From positions 76,435,960 to 76,499,959 of the forward strand of contig NC_092345.1 of NCBI RefSeq assembly GCF_963676685.1: 64,000 bases of DNA, read 5' to 3'. Each line of letters begins with the position of its first letter. Position 1 is the first letter of the stretch. The position numbers were made by a program, and so were the translations under genes. The notes beneath the pieces were generated by a model. That model worked only from the letters and a program-made list of their open reading frames with translations, searched no databases and was not told the origin of the DNA. The stretch comes from Mytilus edulis. Taxonomy: Eukaryota > Mollusca > Bivalvia > Mytilida > Mytilidae. Positions 1 to 11,975 of the stretch are shown here, in pieces.

Positions 1-1095
1 ACAGCATATTTGCAGGCCAATCTCAAATGACACCACTAGCAAGGCTTTCCCTTAAGGAAAAGTATTCCCAATACTCAAAACAAAAATATCTTCAACACTT
101 TTATTAAATATTATTCCTTAATTACTTCACAACGATACTAAACATTTCAAGATACATGTACACAGTTCTTTATAAATAGTTCCATTTTCAATAAATTCTC
201 ATGAATTTGACCACATACACACTTTTTAAAGTTAAAAGTAGCGTTAAGGCAATGAACTCATATCAAAATAAACATTGTCATTATTTGAATAACATCTTCA
301 GCATGCGGAAAGCTTGTTGTAAGCAAAGGGACTTCACCTCCAAGTGTAAACTATGTTGGCTTGTCTCTTTCTTTACTGTTGTTGAATCAAACACACTCTT
401 TACTTTCTAATCAGGAACATTGACAACTGTATTTCCAATTGATTCTTCACAACTTTGCTGAAAATATATTAACCAATAACAACTTGTTTATTTGTACTTA
501 TGACAGCATTAGTCACACTTTGAAAAGGAAAAATCCCTTTGCCTACAATCCACGTGGAAAACCACAAGGGAATCAGTGTCCCTCGAACTGCAGACAAAGA
601 CATTTAAATTAAAAATTTAACCATACATAAAATGTAAGTATACGATTGTACTAAGTATACAAAATCATTCAATAAATAAAACAAAACAAAAATATTGCAA
701 CCAATATTTAATCTCCCAAGACAAACAGATTTTTTTGACATATTTCAACACATCAATGAAATTATATACACATCCAATAGTAAACATCATAAAATTACGG
801 ACACATTATTAGAATTACTTTTAAATAGGTTCATTTGAACATAAAGCTGCTTCCATCACAGATTTATCTTTAGTACCGTGCCGTATTGGCATCTTCTGTC
901 TTTCTCAATACAGACAAACAGAATTAAGTGTTATATCCATATTTTACCATTCATTTGTTTTTTATAAAATTATTTTCCTATTTTCTGAAATCAAAACATT
1001 ACTTAAATTGCAATTTGTTCTCACCAGATTCTGATCAGAAAAAATCCTTTCCTTTTAGGTTGTTCGAACTCATTGACATGAATCATCATGCGATG
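1..1095 (-). other. AT-rich flank, probable 3' UTR
   Basis: No convincing coding sequence is seen. If the small minus-strand exon at 1096-1148 is real, this stretch is its 3' untranslated region or downstream flank. The short frames here have no family resemblance and no splice-site support. Confidence 0.35.
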
Positions 1096-1148
1096 TCATA
1101 TTGCTTCTCCTTCGTTCATCAGCCTGTCAAAGTTGTAGGTAACACCAT
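1096..1148 (-). CDS. Probable last coding exon of an unidentified gene
   Basis: On the minus strand a strong 3' splice site (tttttgttttcag) is followed by 53 nt that stay open to a TGA at 1096-1098. In the phase that starts with two bases of a split codon it reads (D)GVTYNFDRLMNEGEAI. The upstream exon would lie above 1149, but I could not identify one before repeats begin at about 1.55 kb. The peptide looks like ordinary coding sequence, with mixed charge and no low complexity, but I do not recognise the family. A chance acceptor next to a short open stretch is the alternative. Confidence 0.4.
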
Positions 1149-1554
1149 CTGAAAACAAAAACATTCTATTCAGTTATATGTACAAATCAAACAGACCGCT
1201 GAACGCGGACCTTGATGAAGACACCTTATAATTCAATACACATCACTCCGGTAAACAACATTAATATCAAGTGACATGTCACACTAAATTATTCCACTTT
1301 CTCAATATTTCTATTCTTTTCTAACAAAGTCTTTAAAGAGCATTTTCTATCAGTATGTACGATGTAATAATCAATGAAAAGTCCGCAACACTCAAATGTA
1401 ACAATAGAAACTATTTACCCTATAAACAATTTATTATTCTCCTTTCAAATACAGGTCTCCAAAATGGCCAGAGCCCCCACTTCCACATAAAATATTATAT
1501 AGCGATAGCACTTTGACCTGCGTTTAACCGGCGCACGTCATAACAAATATCTGA
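1149..1554. other. No gene seen
   Basis: This is AT-rich sequence between the candidate terminal exon and the CCACCAAGG minisatellite. It would be intronic if that exon is real. Nothing else is supported. Confidence 0.4.
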
Positions 1555-1880
1555 CCACCTGGGTTGATAATAACTACCCCAAGTCTAAATCCCAAAACAT
1601 TTTGCCACCAAGGTCAAACATTACCATAGTTCTATCAAGAAGCCACCAAGGCGAATATAAATGACCACCAAGGTCTTAAAGCCTCCAAGCCTAGTTTTTT
1701 TTTAATTTAATGTTGCCACCAAGGCAAATGTAAAGAATTATAAAAATGACCACCTAGGTCTATTGCCACCAAGGCATATATAAATGACCACCTAGGTCTA
1801 TTGCCACCAAGGCATATATAAATGACCACCAAGGTTTTAAAGCAACCAAGGCTATATATTGCCACCAAGGCAAATGTAAG
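1555..1880. repeat. CCACCAAGG minisatellite
   Basis: The decamer-like core gaccaccaaggt or gccaccaaggc recurs about every 15-20 bases, alternating with short AT spacers such as catatataaat. The array is irregular, and in the reverse frame it encodes a repeated PWWQ peptide. That open frame is a by-product of the repeat and is not called as a gene. Confidence 0.8.
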
Positions 1881-2032
1881 TAAAAGTTAAAGAATATAGT
1901 TACTTTGCCGACAACACGGGAGCACGACCTTCCCACAGCTTTGATATTGAAAGAATGAGGATGTATCACATATACTTTCGCCAACGATATCAACCAATGA
2001 GGTTGCCCAGCAATATACCGTTGTTTGTAAGG

Positions 2033-2239
2033 TCACTTATGCAGTTTAGGTATCCAATACAGTGATGGAAGATCCAGTTCATCATCTTTAGTTAAAATTC
2101 CAAAGGAACATAGAACAGACCTATGATTATCCAGGATTTCCTCTTTCGTAAGTGTCGTGAGGGTATATGTTGGGTTTCCAAGTGAATTGTCAATACCTAA
2201 TTCGTTTATCAAGCAGTTAATATAATGAGTTTTACACAC
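2033..2239 (-). pseudogene. Penelope-like RT fragment (N-terminal RT part)
   Basis: The minus-strand frame ends in DLPSLYWIPKLHK, which matches the N-terminal reverse-transcriptase segment of Penelope-like retroelements, where a W/PKLHK block precedes the catalytic palm. About 65 residues survive and the rest of the palm does not follow. In a normal element this segment lies upstream of the palm, but here it lies 3' of the C-terminal part at 2350-2841. It is therefore a second, head-to-tail copy or a rearrangement. It is a dead fragment. The family name is from memory of the motif. Confidence 0.6.
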
Positions 2240-2349
2240 AAAAACGATGTTGTTTTGGGGACAACAACATATTTGTCATGAAGGTAGGATAGGTGTTTTC
2301 CAACATTAGGGTCTTTAAAGATTGACGTAGTATGGGCATTGATAGACCC

Positions 2350-2841
2350 ATTCAGTTTCTTAATTCTGACCGTCGAACATATCCGATATTATCTGTGAAA
2401 CAGACATTTCATAACAGTCAACCAACTCGTGATGGCGTTTGTAAAATTTCAACTTCACCATCTGAAATTCTTGGTTTAATAGCGTCCTTGTGAGCAGCAA
2501 TCCTCTATCAAGGAAAGCATGATCGGAAATACAAGCCCTAGAGTATCGTATCAATTGTGAGACATATACTCTGTATGCCGGCGATGCTGAAATGTTGCTT
2601 CATAGAAATAAAAAGTTCACAATTTGGAAACTGAAATCATCTCTTTTGTGGTAAAGTTTTGTTTTCAAACGACCCTCATCGTAAATTATTAGATATAAGT
2701 CTAGATATGAAGTAGACTTAACTGTATCTGTTGTATCCTTAGTCTCTCATTCGATGGGATAGATGCGTTCAGCATAGTAATCAAATTTTGAATTAATTAG
2801 TAAGAGAAAATCATCTATATAGCGGAAAGTAAAGTTAAAAG
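2350..2841 (-). pseudogene. Penelope-like RT fragment (YxDD and C-terminal part)
   Basis: Reading the minus strand from about 2840 gives FRYIDDFLLLIN, the YxDD catalytic box of reverse transcriptase. It is followed by YLDLYL, KLYHKRDDFSFQIVNF and, after a stop, VSQLIRYSRAC and a conserved tail ending near 2350. At least two stop codons interrupt the frame, so this is a decayed copy. It continues the fragment at 3783-4130 across the inserted element at 2842-3774. The same protein family recurs on the plus strand at 11976-12188. Confidence 0.7.
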
Positions 2842-3774
2842 TAGTGTTGTCAAACGACCGAATACCGAATACCGAATACCAAAAACGCTAACCGGTTAAC
2901 CGGACTTTTTTTCAATTTTAATAGATTTGATATAAATTTGTATTGAAATCATTAAATAGTTGTGTTTTCTTTAAAAATTGTCGTCGTGGTAATTAATTTA
3001 ACGGATCAATTGTCCAGTTTATTGATTTGTATTGTTAATCCAAAAATATAAAATTAATTAGAACTTGTCTCTCAGCTCGGGGCAAGATCTTAAGGAAACA
3101 TAATTAGTTACATGTTTTTTAACAGTAATTTTTAATCAGTAATACGATTAAATTTAACGATTTACTTCATTATTTCATTTTTGATCTTATATTGTGTAGA
3201 CCTACATCTGAATGTGCAGTCTCCGTCGTGCAAGTCTTTCTCATACTTTAAACTAAATGCTAACTCAAAAACTGTAAAAAGCAAACCAACGTGAATGTAA
3301 TCAATGTATACTTGATGGTAAGGATATCAGGCTTAATCAATTTTAATTGAAACACCTCACATTATTTTCGGAGACAACAAAACAAAATGGAAGAATCATC
3401 GTTTTCAGACATATTCAATTCTACGAGATCAAGACGTTTTTTATTTATCAACTTGAAGTTAGTACAAACGCCATACATTGTAGTTGATATCGTGTTTTTG
3501 ATTATTAAAAGTCAAACTTCGACAGGAATCTTCACAGACAAGCCTTATGAAACCAAAGGCCAAACTTCAATTCATCGTATTATGAAAACGTAAATGTATG
3601 ACTTGGATGGAATGTAGCCACATTGACACTCATACCACATCTTCTTATATCGATGTGAAGGGTACTATTGATAAGGCCTTCAAACATTAACTTAAACTAC
3701 CGGTTAACCGGTTAATCGGTCAAACGATTATACGAGTAACCGGTTAGGAAAAAGTGTACGGTTTGACAACACTA
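2842..3774. mobile_element. hAT-like non-autonomous element, copy 1
   Basis: The element has perfect 14-bp terminal inverted repeats, tagtgttgtcaaac at the left and gtttgacaacacta at the right. It is flanked by near-identical 8-bp duplications (gttaaaag and gttaaaaa), as expected of hAT transposition, and it begins TAGTG, a common hAT end. Subterminal regions are rich in ccggttaaccggtta blocks. No transposase is visible in its 933 bp. It split the Penelope-like reverse transcriptase, so it is younger than that element. A diverged second copy begins at 8296. Confidence 0.75.
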
Positions 3775-3782
3775 GTTAAAAA

Positions 3783-4130
3783 ATATTGCTTACTTCTGTT
3801 CTTTTTTCCTAAGAAGTTCCTGCACGAAATCAGTCTCATAAGAATAAAGGAACAAGTTGGACAGAAGAGGGGCACAATTCATTCCCATTGAAATGCCAAT
3901 AGTTTTTTTAATCGCAGTTATTTTTTACAAAGTTGGATTTATCCTTCCCTGAGACATGATACTTCCATCTACGTTGGCCATTAATTTTTATGAAACAAAG
4001 CAACTCTTTCAATTTGTCTTTAAGTTTGGAATGGGGAATACTTGTGTAAAGTGTAGAAAATTTGAAAAAAAACACTTGCAAGATGAAATAACGACTGTCA
4101 AACATCTTGTCCGTTATTCTGTAACCCCAT
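3783..4130 (-). pseudogene. Penelope-like RT fragment (palm, motifs A and B)
   Basis: The minus strand encodes KFSTLYTSIPHSKLKDKL, the motif-A region of a Penelope-type reverse transcriptase. Next comes a broken stretch, then GISMGMNCAPLLSNLFLYSY and DFVQELLRKKEQK. In intact relatives the residue before F-S-T-L-Y-T is aspartate, and here it is lysine, so a catalytic acid is lost. Stops and frameshifts confirm that it is dead. Together with 2350-2841 it is one element, interrupted by the hAT-like insertion. Confidence 0.65.
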
Positions 4131-4419
4131 GTTAGAGTTAACAGAATTCAAAAAATAAAATGCAGAAAAAATAATAATGAATAGCTGTAAAAAAAATTTA
4201 AAAGGTATAAATAAAACACTGATGACAGAAATATGTACAGAATAAAGACATCAACTAATTACAGAAAAGTTATAGTCTGTTTTCGTTTATTATAGTTTAT
4301 TTCCCCCATTCTGTACTAATACAGTAGGTTAACTTTTGTAACATGTAAATTGAGGTCTTATCTCTTAAATCAATAGTGGCACGATTAGTCACCCTAGAAT
4401 TACGTCAATGATCCAATCA

Positions 4420-4486
4420 TATAATTATAAGGTACTACAATAGTAGAAATCTGATCATATTTGAACCGAAAAGTTAACAGAACAAG
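4420..4486 (+). promoter_or_regulatory. Candidate temptin promoter and 5' UTR exon
   Basis: A TATA-like stretch (tataattataagg, about 4420-4432) lies about 30 bases before a candidate leader that ends in aacaag at 4486, followed by the donor gtaagc. The coding exon of the temptin-like gene begins just after a good 3' splice site (tttgttattttag) ending at 5060, so a short untranslated leader spliced over 574 bp fits. This is inference from splice consensus and spacing. Confidence 0.4.
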
Positions 4487-5067
4487 GTAAGCAGAATTAT
4501 TTGTTAAAAACACTTCGTATATGCATACTTTTAACAATCTCAACAATCTATGAACATGTTTAACAATTCTAAATCATTTAAAAATTTAGTTTTTAAAAAT
4601 GTGTAGTCTCAAGGAGCCTGATTTGCTCATTGGATAAACATATACCAGTATCATTTTGATAGATTAATCGACTTAACGAGGATTTTACTCCTGTTGTATT
4701 TTCGCCATCTTAGATGCATCATGTTTTTCATGATTACTTTCGGGAGAAAAGAAAAGAAAATAATTGGCATCCCTTAATTCCCATCAATTCAAATAATTAT
4801 TCTAATATATTATAGAGCAAATGATATCCTACATGTGTTCATCAAACATACGCATATAAGACATTTCTTATTTGTTTGCACCATAAGTACAATTTGTACA
4901 CCGAAAAGATCCTATTCAGTTACTTAAATTTTGAGAGGCTTGATGAATAGAAATCTGACCGTCCAGTCAGATGATGGCTTATATCATAAATCATTTTTTG
5001 AAAATCAATGACAATATATTGTCATTAGCGTTATACAAACATTTGTTATTTGTTATTTTAGATTTTG

Positions 5068-6755
5068 ATGATGATTAAATTTGTCACTCTGCTATTAGTT
5101 ATCTCACCAATGGTACTTAGTAGGCCAAATTTTCGGGATTTAATACCAAATGGTTATCACGTACCTAATCCATGTAGGATTCCTTCAACCTGGAACCCAG
5201 TTGGGCACTATAATCCAGAACATTATACAAACCTGAAAAATCCATTTGGTGTTGTAAGTATTTTTTAAATTGAAGTCTGATCATTTAGTCGGTTATCTTT
5301 GTGTGTGCGTTTCCCTGTGATGAGTTTTGTTGCGTGTCTTTGTGCTGTTTTTCAATAGAATTCTCATTTTAGCTATATTTTTTAACATTGTCATATAAGC
5401 GGTAGGTTCATCTAGCAATACAATCAGGTTTAACCCGCCATTTTAATTTTTAAATGTCCTGTTCCAAGTCAGTAATATGGCAGTTGTTATCGAATAGTTC
5501 GTTTCGATGTATGTTAGCATCTTGAAGTTGATGTGTTTTCCTCGGATTTGTTTTCTCTCAATCTATTTGTGACTTTTGACCACCGGTATACTACTGTTTA
5601 CCTTAATCTATTTACCACTTAAACATCGGGGTCGAGTTTTGTTATTTTCTGTTAAAGCTAAGTGATTTATGTCATTTTGCCCTTGCGGTGTTTTTAATTT
5701 CTAAGTCGAATAAATTTCTTTAAAATGTATAAAAATATAATAGAACTGTCGAATAAAAATGCAGTTTATCGACCGCAAACGAGAATTATACTTTATTTTC
5801 ATTCTAATAGTATTAATTTAATTATCAATTTATTTGTTCAAATAGTTGATATATAACAACTATTTCACTGTAAGCATTGTTAAGAAATTCATAGTCCATA
5901 TTAATTGTATCATCACAAATGAAACTGTTTCGGCAGTTGGTCTTTTTGTTGTTACTAGACACACACATTGAATACAAAAACCTAGCTTGGTTAAAAGATT
6001 TAAAATTTTTAGGTACTGAAAATTCGGCAATCAATTTATAAATAATATTATTCATACTAATTGTAAATGTATTCCAATAACTAATTTATAGGATTTCAGA
6101 GCAAATGGTTTTAAATGGAATGCTACAATATGCAGAAAAGATTCTGATGGAGATGGAATGACGAATGGAGAGGAACTTGGAGATTCAAACTGTTCATGGC
6201 ATTCAGGACAAAAATCATCTAATCCAATTGGACATCCAGGTAACATATAATATATGTACCGAACGATATGACAAAAAAAGTAACAAATTATTTCAGTACA
6301 CGGTTATTAGTGGTGTTACGTTCCTAAATAACAACAACACGGTATTGAAGGAACATCTTAAAGGTTTCAACAGATGGAGAAATTTTGACATTGATGATGA
6401 ACATGATAAAAGAAATTGAGGATAATCTCCAAATAGACAAATCTGTCGTCGTCTTTCCAAACTGCATGACAAGAATAAAATATCTGACGCTTGCTAGGGG
6501 TGTAAACGTGTTTTTATTAAATCTAATGCTTCTACCATTTTAAGGTTACATTTTGTATAGACTGATAATTATATAGGACATAAGAATTGCATTTTTTAAA
6601 GTAATGTATTTGTTAGAAAAAGTATTTTTCAACATTTATATAAACATTGATTTATTGTAGGAATATGTGAACCGGTTGGAAGTTCAGTTTGTCATAATCA
6701 ACATTTCCGGTGTGACCTTTTAGAAAATTCCCCCGGTTTACAAGGACATCAATAG
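5068..6755 (+). CDS. Temptin-like secreted protein
   Basis: There are three coding exons, 5068-5253, 6092-6239 and 6661-6755, with gtaag and gtaac donors and tttatag and attgtag acceptors. The phases agree and give 142 residues. The start is the ATG at 5068 (a second ATG follows at once). Residues 1-18 form a signal peptide (MMIKFVTLLLVISPMVLS). The mature part carries IPNGYHVPNPC, NPFGV-DFRANGFKW, the acidic loop DSDGDGMTNGEELGD (about 79-93, calcium-loop-like), a cysteine at 96, and HPGICEP around 110-116. This block order is that of temptin, one of the water-borne pheromone proteins of Aplysia, with relatives across molluscs. It should be secreted. The role in a bivalve is unknown, and the pheromone function is inferred by homology only. 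No polyadenylation signal was pinned down. Confidence 0.85.
5400..5645 (+). repeat. Dispersed repeat fragment in temptin intron 1
   Basis: The text around aaatgtcctgttccaagtca and the following tagttcgtttcgatg resembles the dispersed family found in fuller form at 8740-9290 and 12610-13160. It is diverged and lies wholly inside the first coding intron. Confidence 0.5.
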
Positions 6756-7640
6756 AGTTGTGCACGTGTATTAGTGACCTTGATATATAATATGACGACT
6801 GATCAACATCAAACATATTAAAAACTTTTCACTTAAGCATTGCTTCATATAAATGCCTAGTTGTTATAAGTATGTACAGACAAAATGTAAGAATATAATC
6901 TTTTGAATATAACACCTCGAAATTTTCAGCGTCCATGTAAACAATGTGTTATTGCTGAACTAATTTGATGAGTGTCCTTCACCCGTGTCTGGTGCAAATA
7001 CAAAATTGTAGTCCTGGTATCTATGGTCTACTCAGAACCTCTTTTTTAAATTACTAACTTTTATGTTTACGCTAATGGTTTTCAAATCAAAATTGATACA
7101 ATTCTTTCGGTTGACTTTTTAATCACCTACTCTCAAACATTTTCCATATTTTATAGTAAGAGAAAATGTATGAGTTCAAGTGTGTTCATTAAAAAGACTG
7201 CAGCTACAAGTAAAGGACGAATGATATTTAGTCCAAAAAAAGAACTTAATTTGATTACCTAAAATGACATCAAAGATGTGCATGATTTTGTTTCTTACAA
7301 CTTTTTTTTATATGTTCGTTCTAGTTTTTACTAGTCGAACTTCAAATGGGACCCAACATTGCTTGTCTGTTTACTTCTTCTACGAGAGACGTGGCAACTA
7401 ATCAAAATATATGAACAGACATAATAAATTAGGATAATCAGTCGATAACCTTGCAATTGAAAGTTAAAATGCTAATGTTGAGCCATTCGAATGTATTTAT
7501 CACTCATTTGTCGTATTTACAATAATGCCCCCTTTCTATCTAAGCGGTTGGTTGATATGTCATCACATTTCACTTGTAATATTTGTTAGCAGCATAACTT
7601 TATCGATGTTCAAATCCTAAAAAAAAAAGATAAAGAAGAC
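6756..7640. other. Spacer, no gene seen
   Basis: This is AT-rich DNA downstream of the temptin-like gene. It includes that gene's 3' UTR of unknown length. No exon, RNA gene or clear repeat is supported. Confidence 0.5.
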
Positions 7641-8260
7641 ATGTTAGGGTACCAAACGGTAAAATAACAAAACTACCGAACTCACAGGAAAATTAAAAAC
7701 TGAAAGTCCGTAATCTAATGGAAAAATCAAAAGCTCAAACACATCAAACGAATGGATAATAACTTTCATATTCCTGACTTTCCTCAGATATTTTTTATGT
7801 AGAAAATAGTGAATTAAACCTGCTTTTATAGCTAGCTAAAGCTCTCACTTGTAATTCCATTATATTGACAATGATATGTGAGCAAAACAAACAAACATAA
7901 TAAGTAAATATGTCCATAATAGGGGTACATAAAGGCAACAGTAGTATACCGCTGTTCAAAACTCATAAATCCATGGACAAAAAACAAAATCGTGATAACA
8001 AACTAAAACCGAGGGAAACGCATTATATATAAGAGGAGAACAACGACATAACACTAAAATGTAACACATATAGACAAAATCCCACGAGAATAACAAATAT
8101 AACATATATATATAACATCAAAACCAAATACATGAATTTGGGATAGACAAGTACCGTGACACGTCTTATCGCAATGTGAATTTACACTCAAAAATAAGAG
8201 AAAACAAACGACACAACGTTATTAATGTAATACACACAGAAACGAACTATTATTACAGCA
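7641..8260 (-). mobile_element. Dispersed repeat, inverted copy
   Basis: Read on the minus strand, this matches the family at 8740-9290 and 12610-13160. Shared landmarks include cagcggtatactactgttgc, tttccctcggttttagtttg and cacattgcgataagacgtgt. The part from 7641 to 7800 resembles the leading segment seen at 13741-13915. No protein is encoded. With the direct copy at 8740-9290 it forms a spaced inverted pair. Confidence 0.65.
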
Positions 8261-8739
8261 GTCAACACTGTGTTATAATCTTAATCACTATAATATAGTG
8301 TTGTCAAATCTAACCGGTTACTCGGACAATCTTTCGACCGATTAACCGGTTAACCGGTGCGTAGTAAAAGTTGATGTTTGAAGGCCTTATCTATAGTACC
8401 CTACATAAAGATACAAGAAGATGTGGTATAAGTGACAATATGACAACCTTCCATCCAAGTCATAAAGTTACGTTTTTTTTTAAATTGAAATAAATAAATT
8501 TGGTGTATATACTGTCTTCTGATTGGTTATAAGTATTCATTTTTATTTTCAATATTGCCATGTTTTATGGCGACACGCCCACTCTGACGTTGTGTATTCA
8601 TTCACCAACATGTGTGTACGTTGTGACAGATTGTTAATATAAATAATATAAACAGTTCTTTGAGTCTTATTTTGATATAAATTTATTTATAATGAATGGC
8701 AATAATTTATTTTGAATTTATTGAACCATAAAATTAATT

Positions 8740-9290
8740 TTACTAGTTGCCTTTTTTTGGCTGTTGTTCGTGTGTTTCTTTGCCAATTGTCTTCTCCAAT
8801 TTATTAATATTGTAGTCCTGTGGTGTTGAGTTGTCATTTTAATGTTATATTTCACATGGCTATAAAAGAGGGAGGTTCGGCATGTCACAAAACCAGGTTC
8901 AACCAACCATTTTTTCTTTAAAAATGTCCTTTACCAAGTCAGGAATATGGCCATTGTTATATTATAGTTCGTTTCTGTGTGTGTTACATTTTAACGTTGC
9001 GTCGTTTGTTTTCTCTTATTTTTGAGTGTAAATTCACATTGCGATAAGACGTGTCATGGTACTTGTCTATCCCTAATTCATGTATTTGGTTTTGATGATA
9101 TATTTGTTATTCTCGTGGGATTTTTTCTGATGCTTGGTCCGTTTCTGTGTGTGTTACATAGTAGTGTTGTGTCGTTGTTCTCCTCTTATATTTAATGCGT
9201 TTCCCTCAGTTTTAGTTTGTTACCCCGATTTTGTTTTTTGTCCATGGATTTATGATTTTAACAGCGGTGTACTACTGTTGCCTTTATTTG
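8740..9290 (+). mobile_element. Dispersed repeat, direct copy
   Basis: It is closely similar to 12610-13160 over its whole length, including ggcatgtcacaaaaccaggt, aaaaatgtcctttaccaagt and the terminal acagcggtgtactactgttg. It lies inside the insertion that splits hAT-like copy 2. It is a non-coding repeat; the small frame on the other strand is a shadow. Confidence 0.7.
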
Positions 9291-9291
9291 A

Positions 9292-9345
9292 CTCTTCACA
9301 TTTTCCATAATCCGCATCGCGGATTATTCAATGTGAAGAGTCAAA
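9292..9345. repeat. Short palindrome
   Basis: The arms gactcttcacattttccata and the reverse-complementary tgaataatccgc...tgtgaagagtc form a hairpin of about 25 bp per arm centred on gcatcgc. It lies at the end of the nested insertion and may be one of its termini. Confidence 0.6.
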
Positions 9346-9960
9346 TTAATTTTATGGTTCAATAAATTCAAAATAAATACTAGCCATTCATAAATTGAAG
9401 TTTGTCCTTTGACATTATATGGGACTCATAATAGGATTCATGGCAAAGTTTGACTTTTAATAATCAAATATACACCGTATCAACTATGGCGTTTGTACTA
9501 ACTTAGATTGAAAAAAAAACCCCGTCTTGATCTCGTAGAATTGAATATGTCAGAAACCGACGATTCTTTTATTTTCTCATGTGGGCTCCGAAAATAATGT
9601 GGAGTGTATCAATTTGAAATAATTAAGCATGTTACGCGTACTTTCATGTATACGTTAATTACCCTCAAATTGGATTTCGCAATTTTTTAGTTGGCATTTC
9701 GTTTAAAGCATCATAATGACAAAGCATTGCACGACGGAGGTTTTACATTAAGATGTAGGTCCACGAAATATTAAATCAAAAATAAAATAATGAAGTAAAT
9801 CGTAAAATGTAATTGTATTACTGATTTAAAGTTACTGTTAAAAAACATATATACTAATTATGTTTCCTTAAGATCTTGCCCAAAGCTGAAAGACAAGTTC
9901 TACTTAATTTTATGCTTTTTGGATTAAAAAAGTATAAAAACAATGAAATATGTAACAAAG

Positions 9961-11975
9961 AAACACAAAAATGCATATAGACAAAGGGCAATTTAGCAAA
10001 AATGAAAGACAAAAATATAAAAATTACCATATCTCAATAACGGAATGTATAAGTATAGATCCACTTCATATGTATATCTAAAAAATAGAATAAATGTCAT
10101 GCTACGTGGATATAGCAAGACAATAACAATCAAAACCAAGGAGTAAACAAGATTCACAAAACCAAAGGAAATTGACATTAACATTTATAAATAATAAATA
10201 AGAAACAACATGAACTCAACTAAAAACCGGGAGTAAAATCCGGTGCTCCGGAAGGGTAAGTATTTCCTGTACCGTATACGGCACCCGTCGTGTTATTTCT
10301 TTTTTCAGTTCGGCAAATTGAATATATTCCTTAGAAGTTCAAATGTATAAGATGCAGGTAAAGATTTTAATAAGTTTGCGTTTTCTCAAAAATGTGTCCT
10401 ACGCATTTTCTTTCATATTGACATATGTCAGTATTGCCATTAACATTTCCATTTTATTGATATCAAAGATATAAAGATTAATCGAGTTAAGTGTTGATGT
10501 ATAAATCATTTCAGTGTCTCGAGATCTTTTTGAAATATGTAAAATAAAAGTCGACAAAATAGATTTCTTGTCACGTCACGATTACGATTAAAGTTGAGCC
10601 GGTGTCTTTTTTCTGATTCTCATTTAGGCATGCTGCAAAAGTATTCTTTTTGTTTAAAAATAGTTTGCCATATGACATTCAATATACAAAGGGAAAATCT
10701 TAAATTTGAAGCGTAAAACAAACAAATTTTAAAAGTTTTGGTCAATTTTCTGATAAAAAATATTTTACAATCAAGGACAGAATTAAAATGACTGAATAAG
10801 ACAATTTGTGTGATTTGGATTTTTTCAAGAAAATAAAACCCATGACTTTTGATACTTCGGAAGTGTATATGAAAAGCAATTCTTTCATTGATTACTCTTT
10901 ACTTTATAAACAATTCTATCGTTTAATGTTTCCTAAATAAGCACAAATCAAGTATCATTTAAAGCAAACATAATATTGTTAAGAGCTTTTAGAGTATTAA
11001 AGCTGATTGTGATAGCTTGAATTAATAATATTGTATGAATAACACCTCCACGCAATGTAAATATAAAATATATATCTCTTATCATTGAGAAAATATGTTT
11101 GGGTTTGTTTTTGCTTTTTTGTTTTGTTTGCATGTTTATTTTTGTATTTGTATTTTGTAAATGTCAGCTGGTATCATTTCTGTATAGAAATTTACACCAA
11201 TAAAATTATTTGATTTGATTAGTATACCCTATACACCCCATATGAAATAACTGCGATTTAGTTAAGTTAATCAGTTCAGTGCATTTTAACGGGGGGAAAA
11301 CAATGTCCGTGATCTTCATTTCTTAAATAAAATTTTGAAAGAACATTGACTAGAAGTATTCTACAGAGTTAAAGAAAAATATGTCATCGGATATTTAGAC
11401 ATCCCTGCTACCTATAGGCGGTTTTGTAATGCTTAACATAAGAATCAGTTATTTTTTTGCTCTTTAACAAATTCAGTAACAGATCAATTTCATAGCAATA
11501 CAACAGAAAATTCTGATTTGGATACTGATGTTTGATCTTTGGTCGTTTTTTTTCTTTGAAAAATGCTTGTATCAAGTCAGGACTATGTCAGCTGTTTTTC
11601 ATTTTTTAACGTTGATTGATTTGTAGCCTTTGCTTTTGTCAGTTTTCAATTGATTTGGAATTTGGTTTTGTTATACTTTTTATTGCAGCTGTGTTAATGG
11701 TGCATATAGCATATTAATCTCCAATTGGATACATTTTTCCAATGCCTGTGTTTCTGGGTCATGATAATTTTCGATAAGTTATTTTATCTTACTCAGAAAT
11801 TACTGAATAATTCATACTGTTTAAATTGAGGTTCGACGCTTTGAATGACGCTATTGTGACGATGTTGAAAGTCGCACATTTGAACATAGATCACAGATAC
11901 GATGCTTATAATTTAGTTCGAGCACGACCGTTTTGTATAATAGAAGTCAATAGGGGTGCTAGAATTTGAGAGAAA
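9961..11975. other. Spacer with a possible Penelope-like flank
   Basis: No gene is supported. The short GC-richer block at about 10225-10310 (ggtgctccggaagggtaagt, cggcacccgtcgtgtt) resembles sequence that I associate with the 3' flank of the Penelope-like family seen at 2-4 kb, but I could not confirm this. The remainder is AT-rich. Confidence 0.35.

Larger units (their letters stand above)
8296..9960. mobile_element. hAT-like element, copy 2, with nested insertion
   Basis: It begins tagtgttgtcaaat and keeps the ccggttaaccggt blocks and the sequence matching the reverse complement of copy 1 (2842-3774), for example gatgtttgaaggccttatc and ccatccaagtcat. Similarity stops at about 8475 and resumes near 9395 (cattcataaattgaagtttg), so roughly 920 bp has been inserted. 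The far end is truncated near 9960, since no matching terminal repeat is found. No transposase is seen. Confidence 0.65.
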
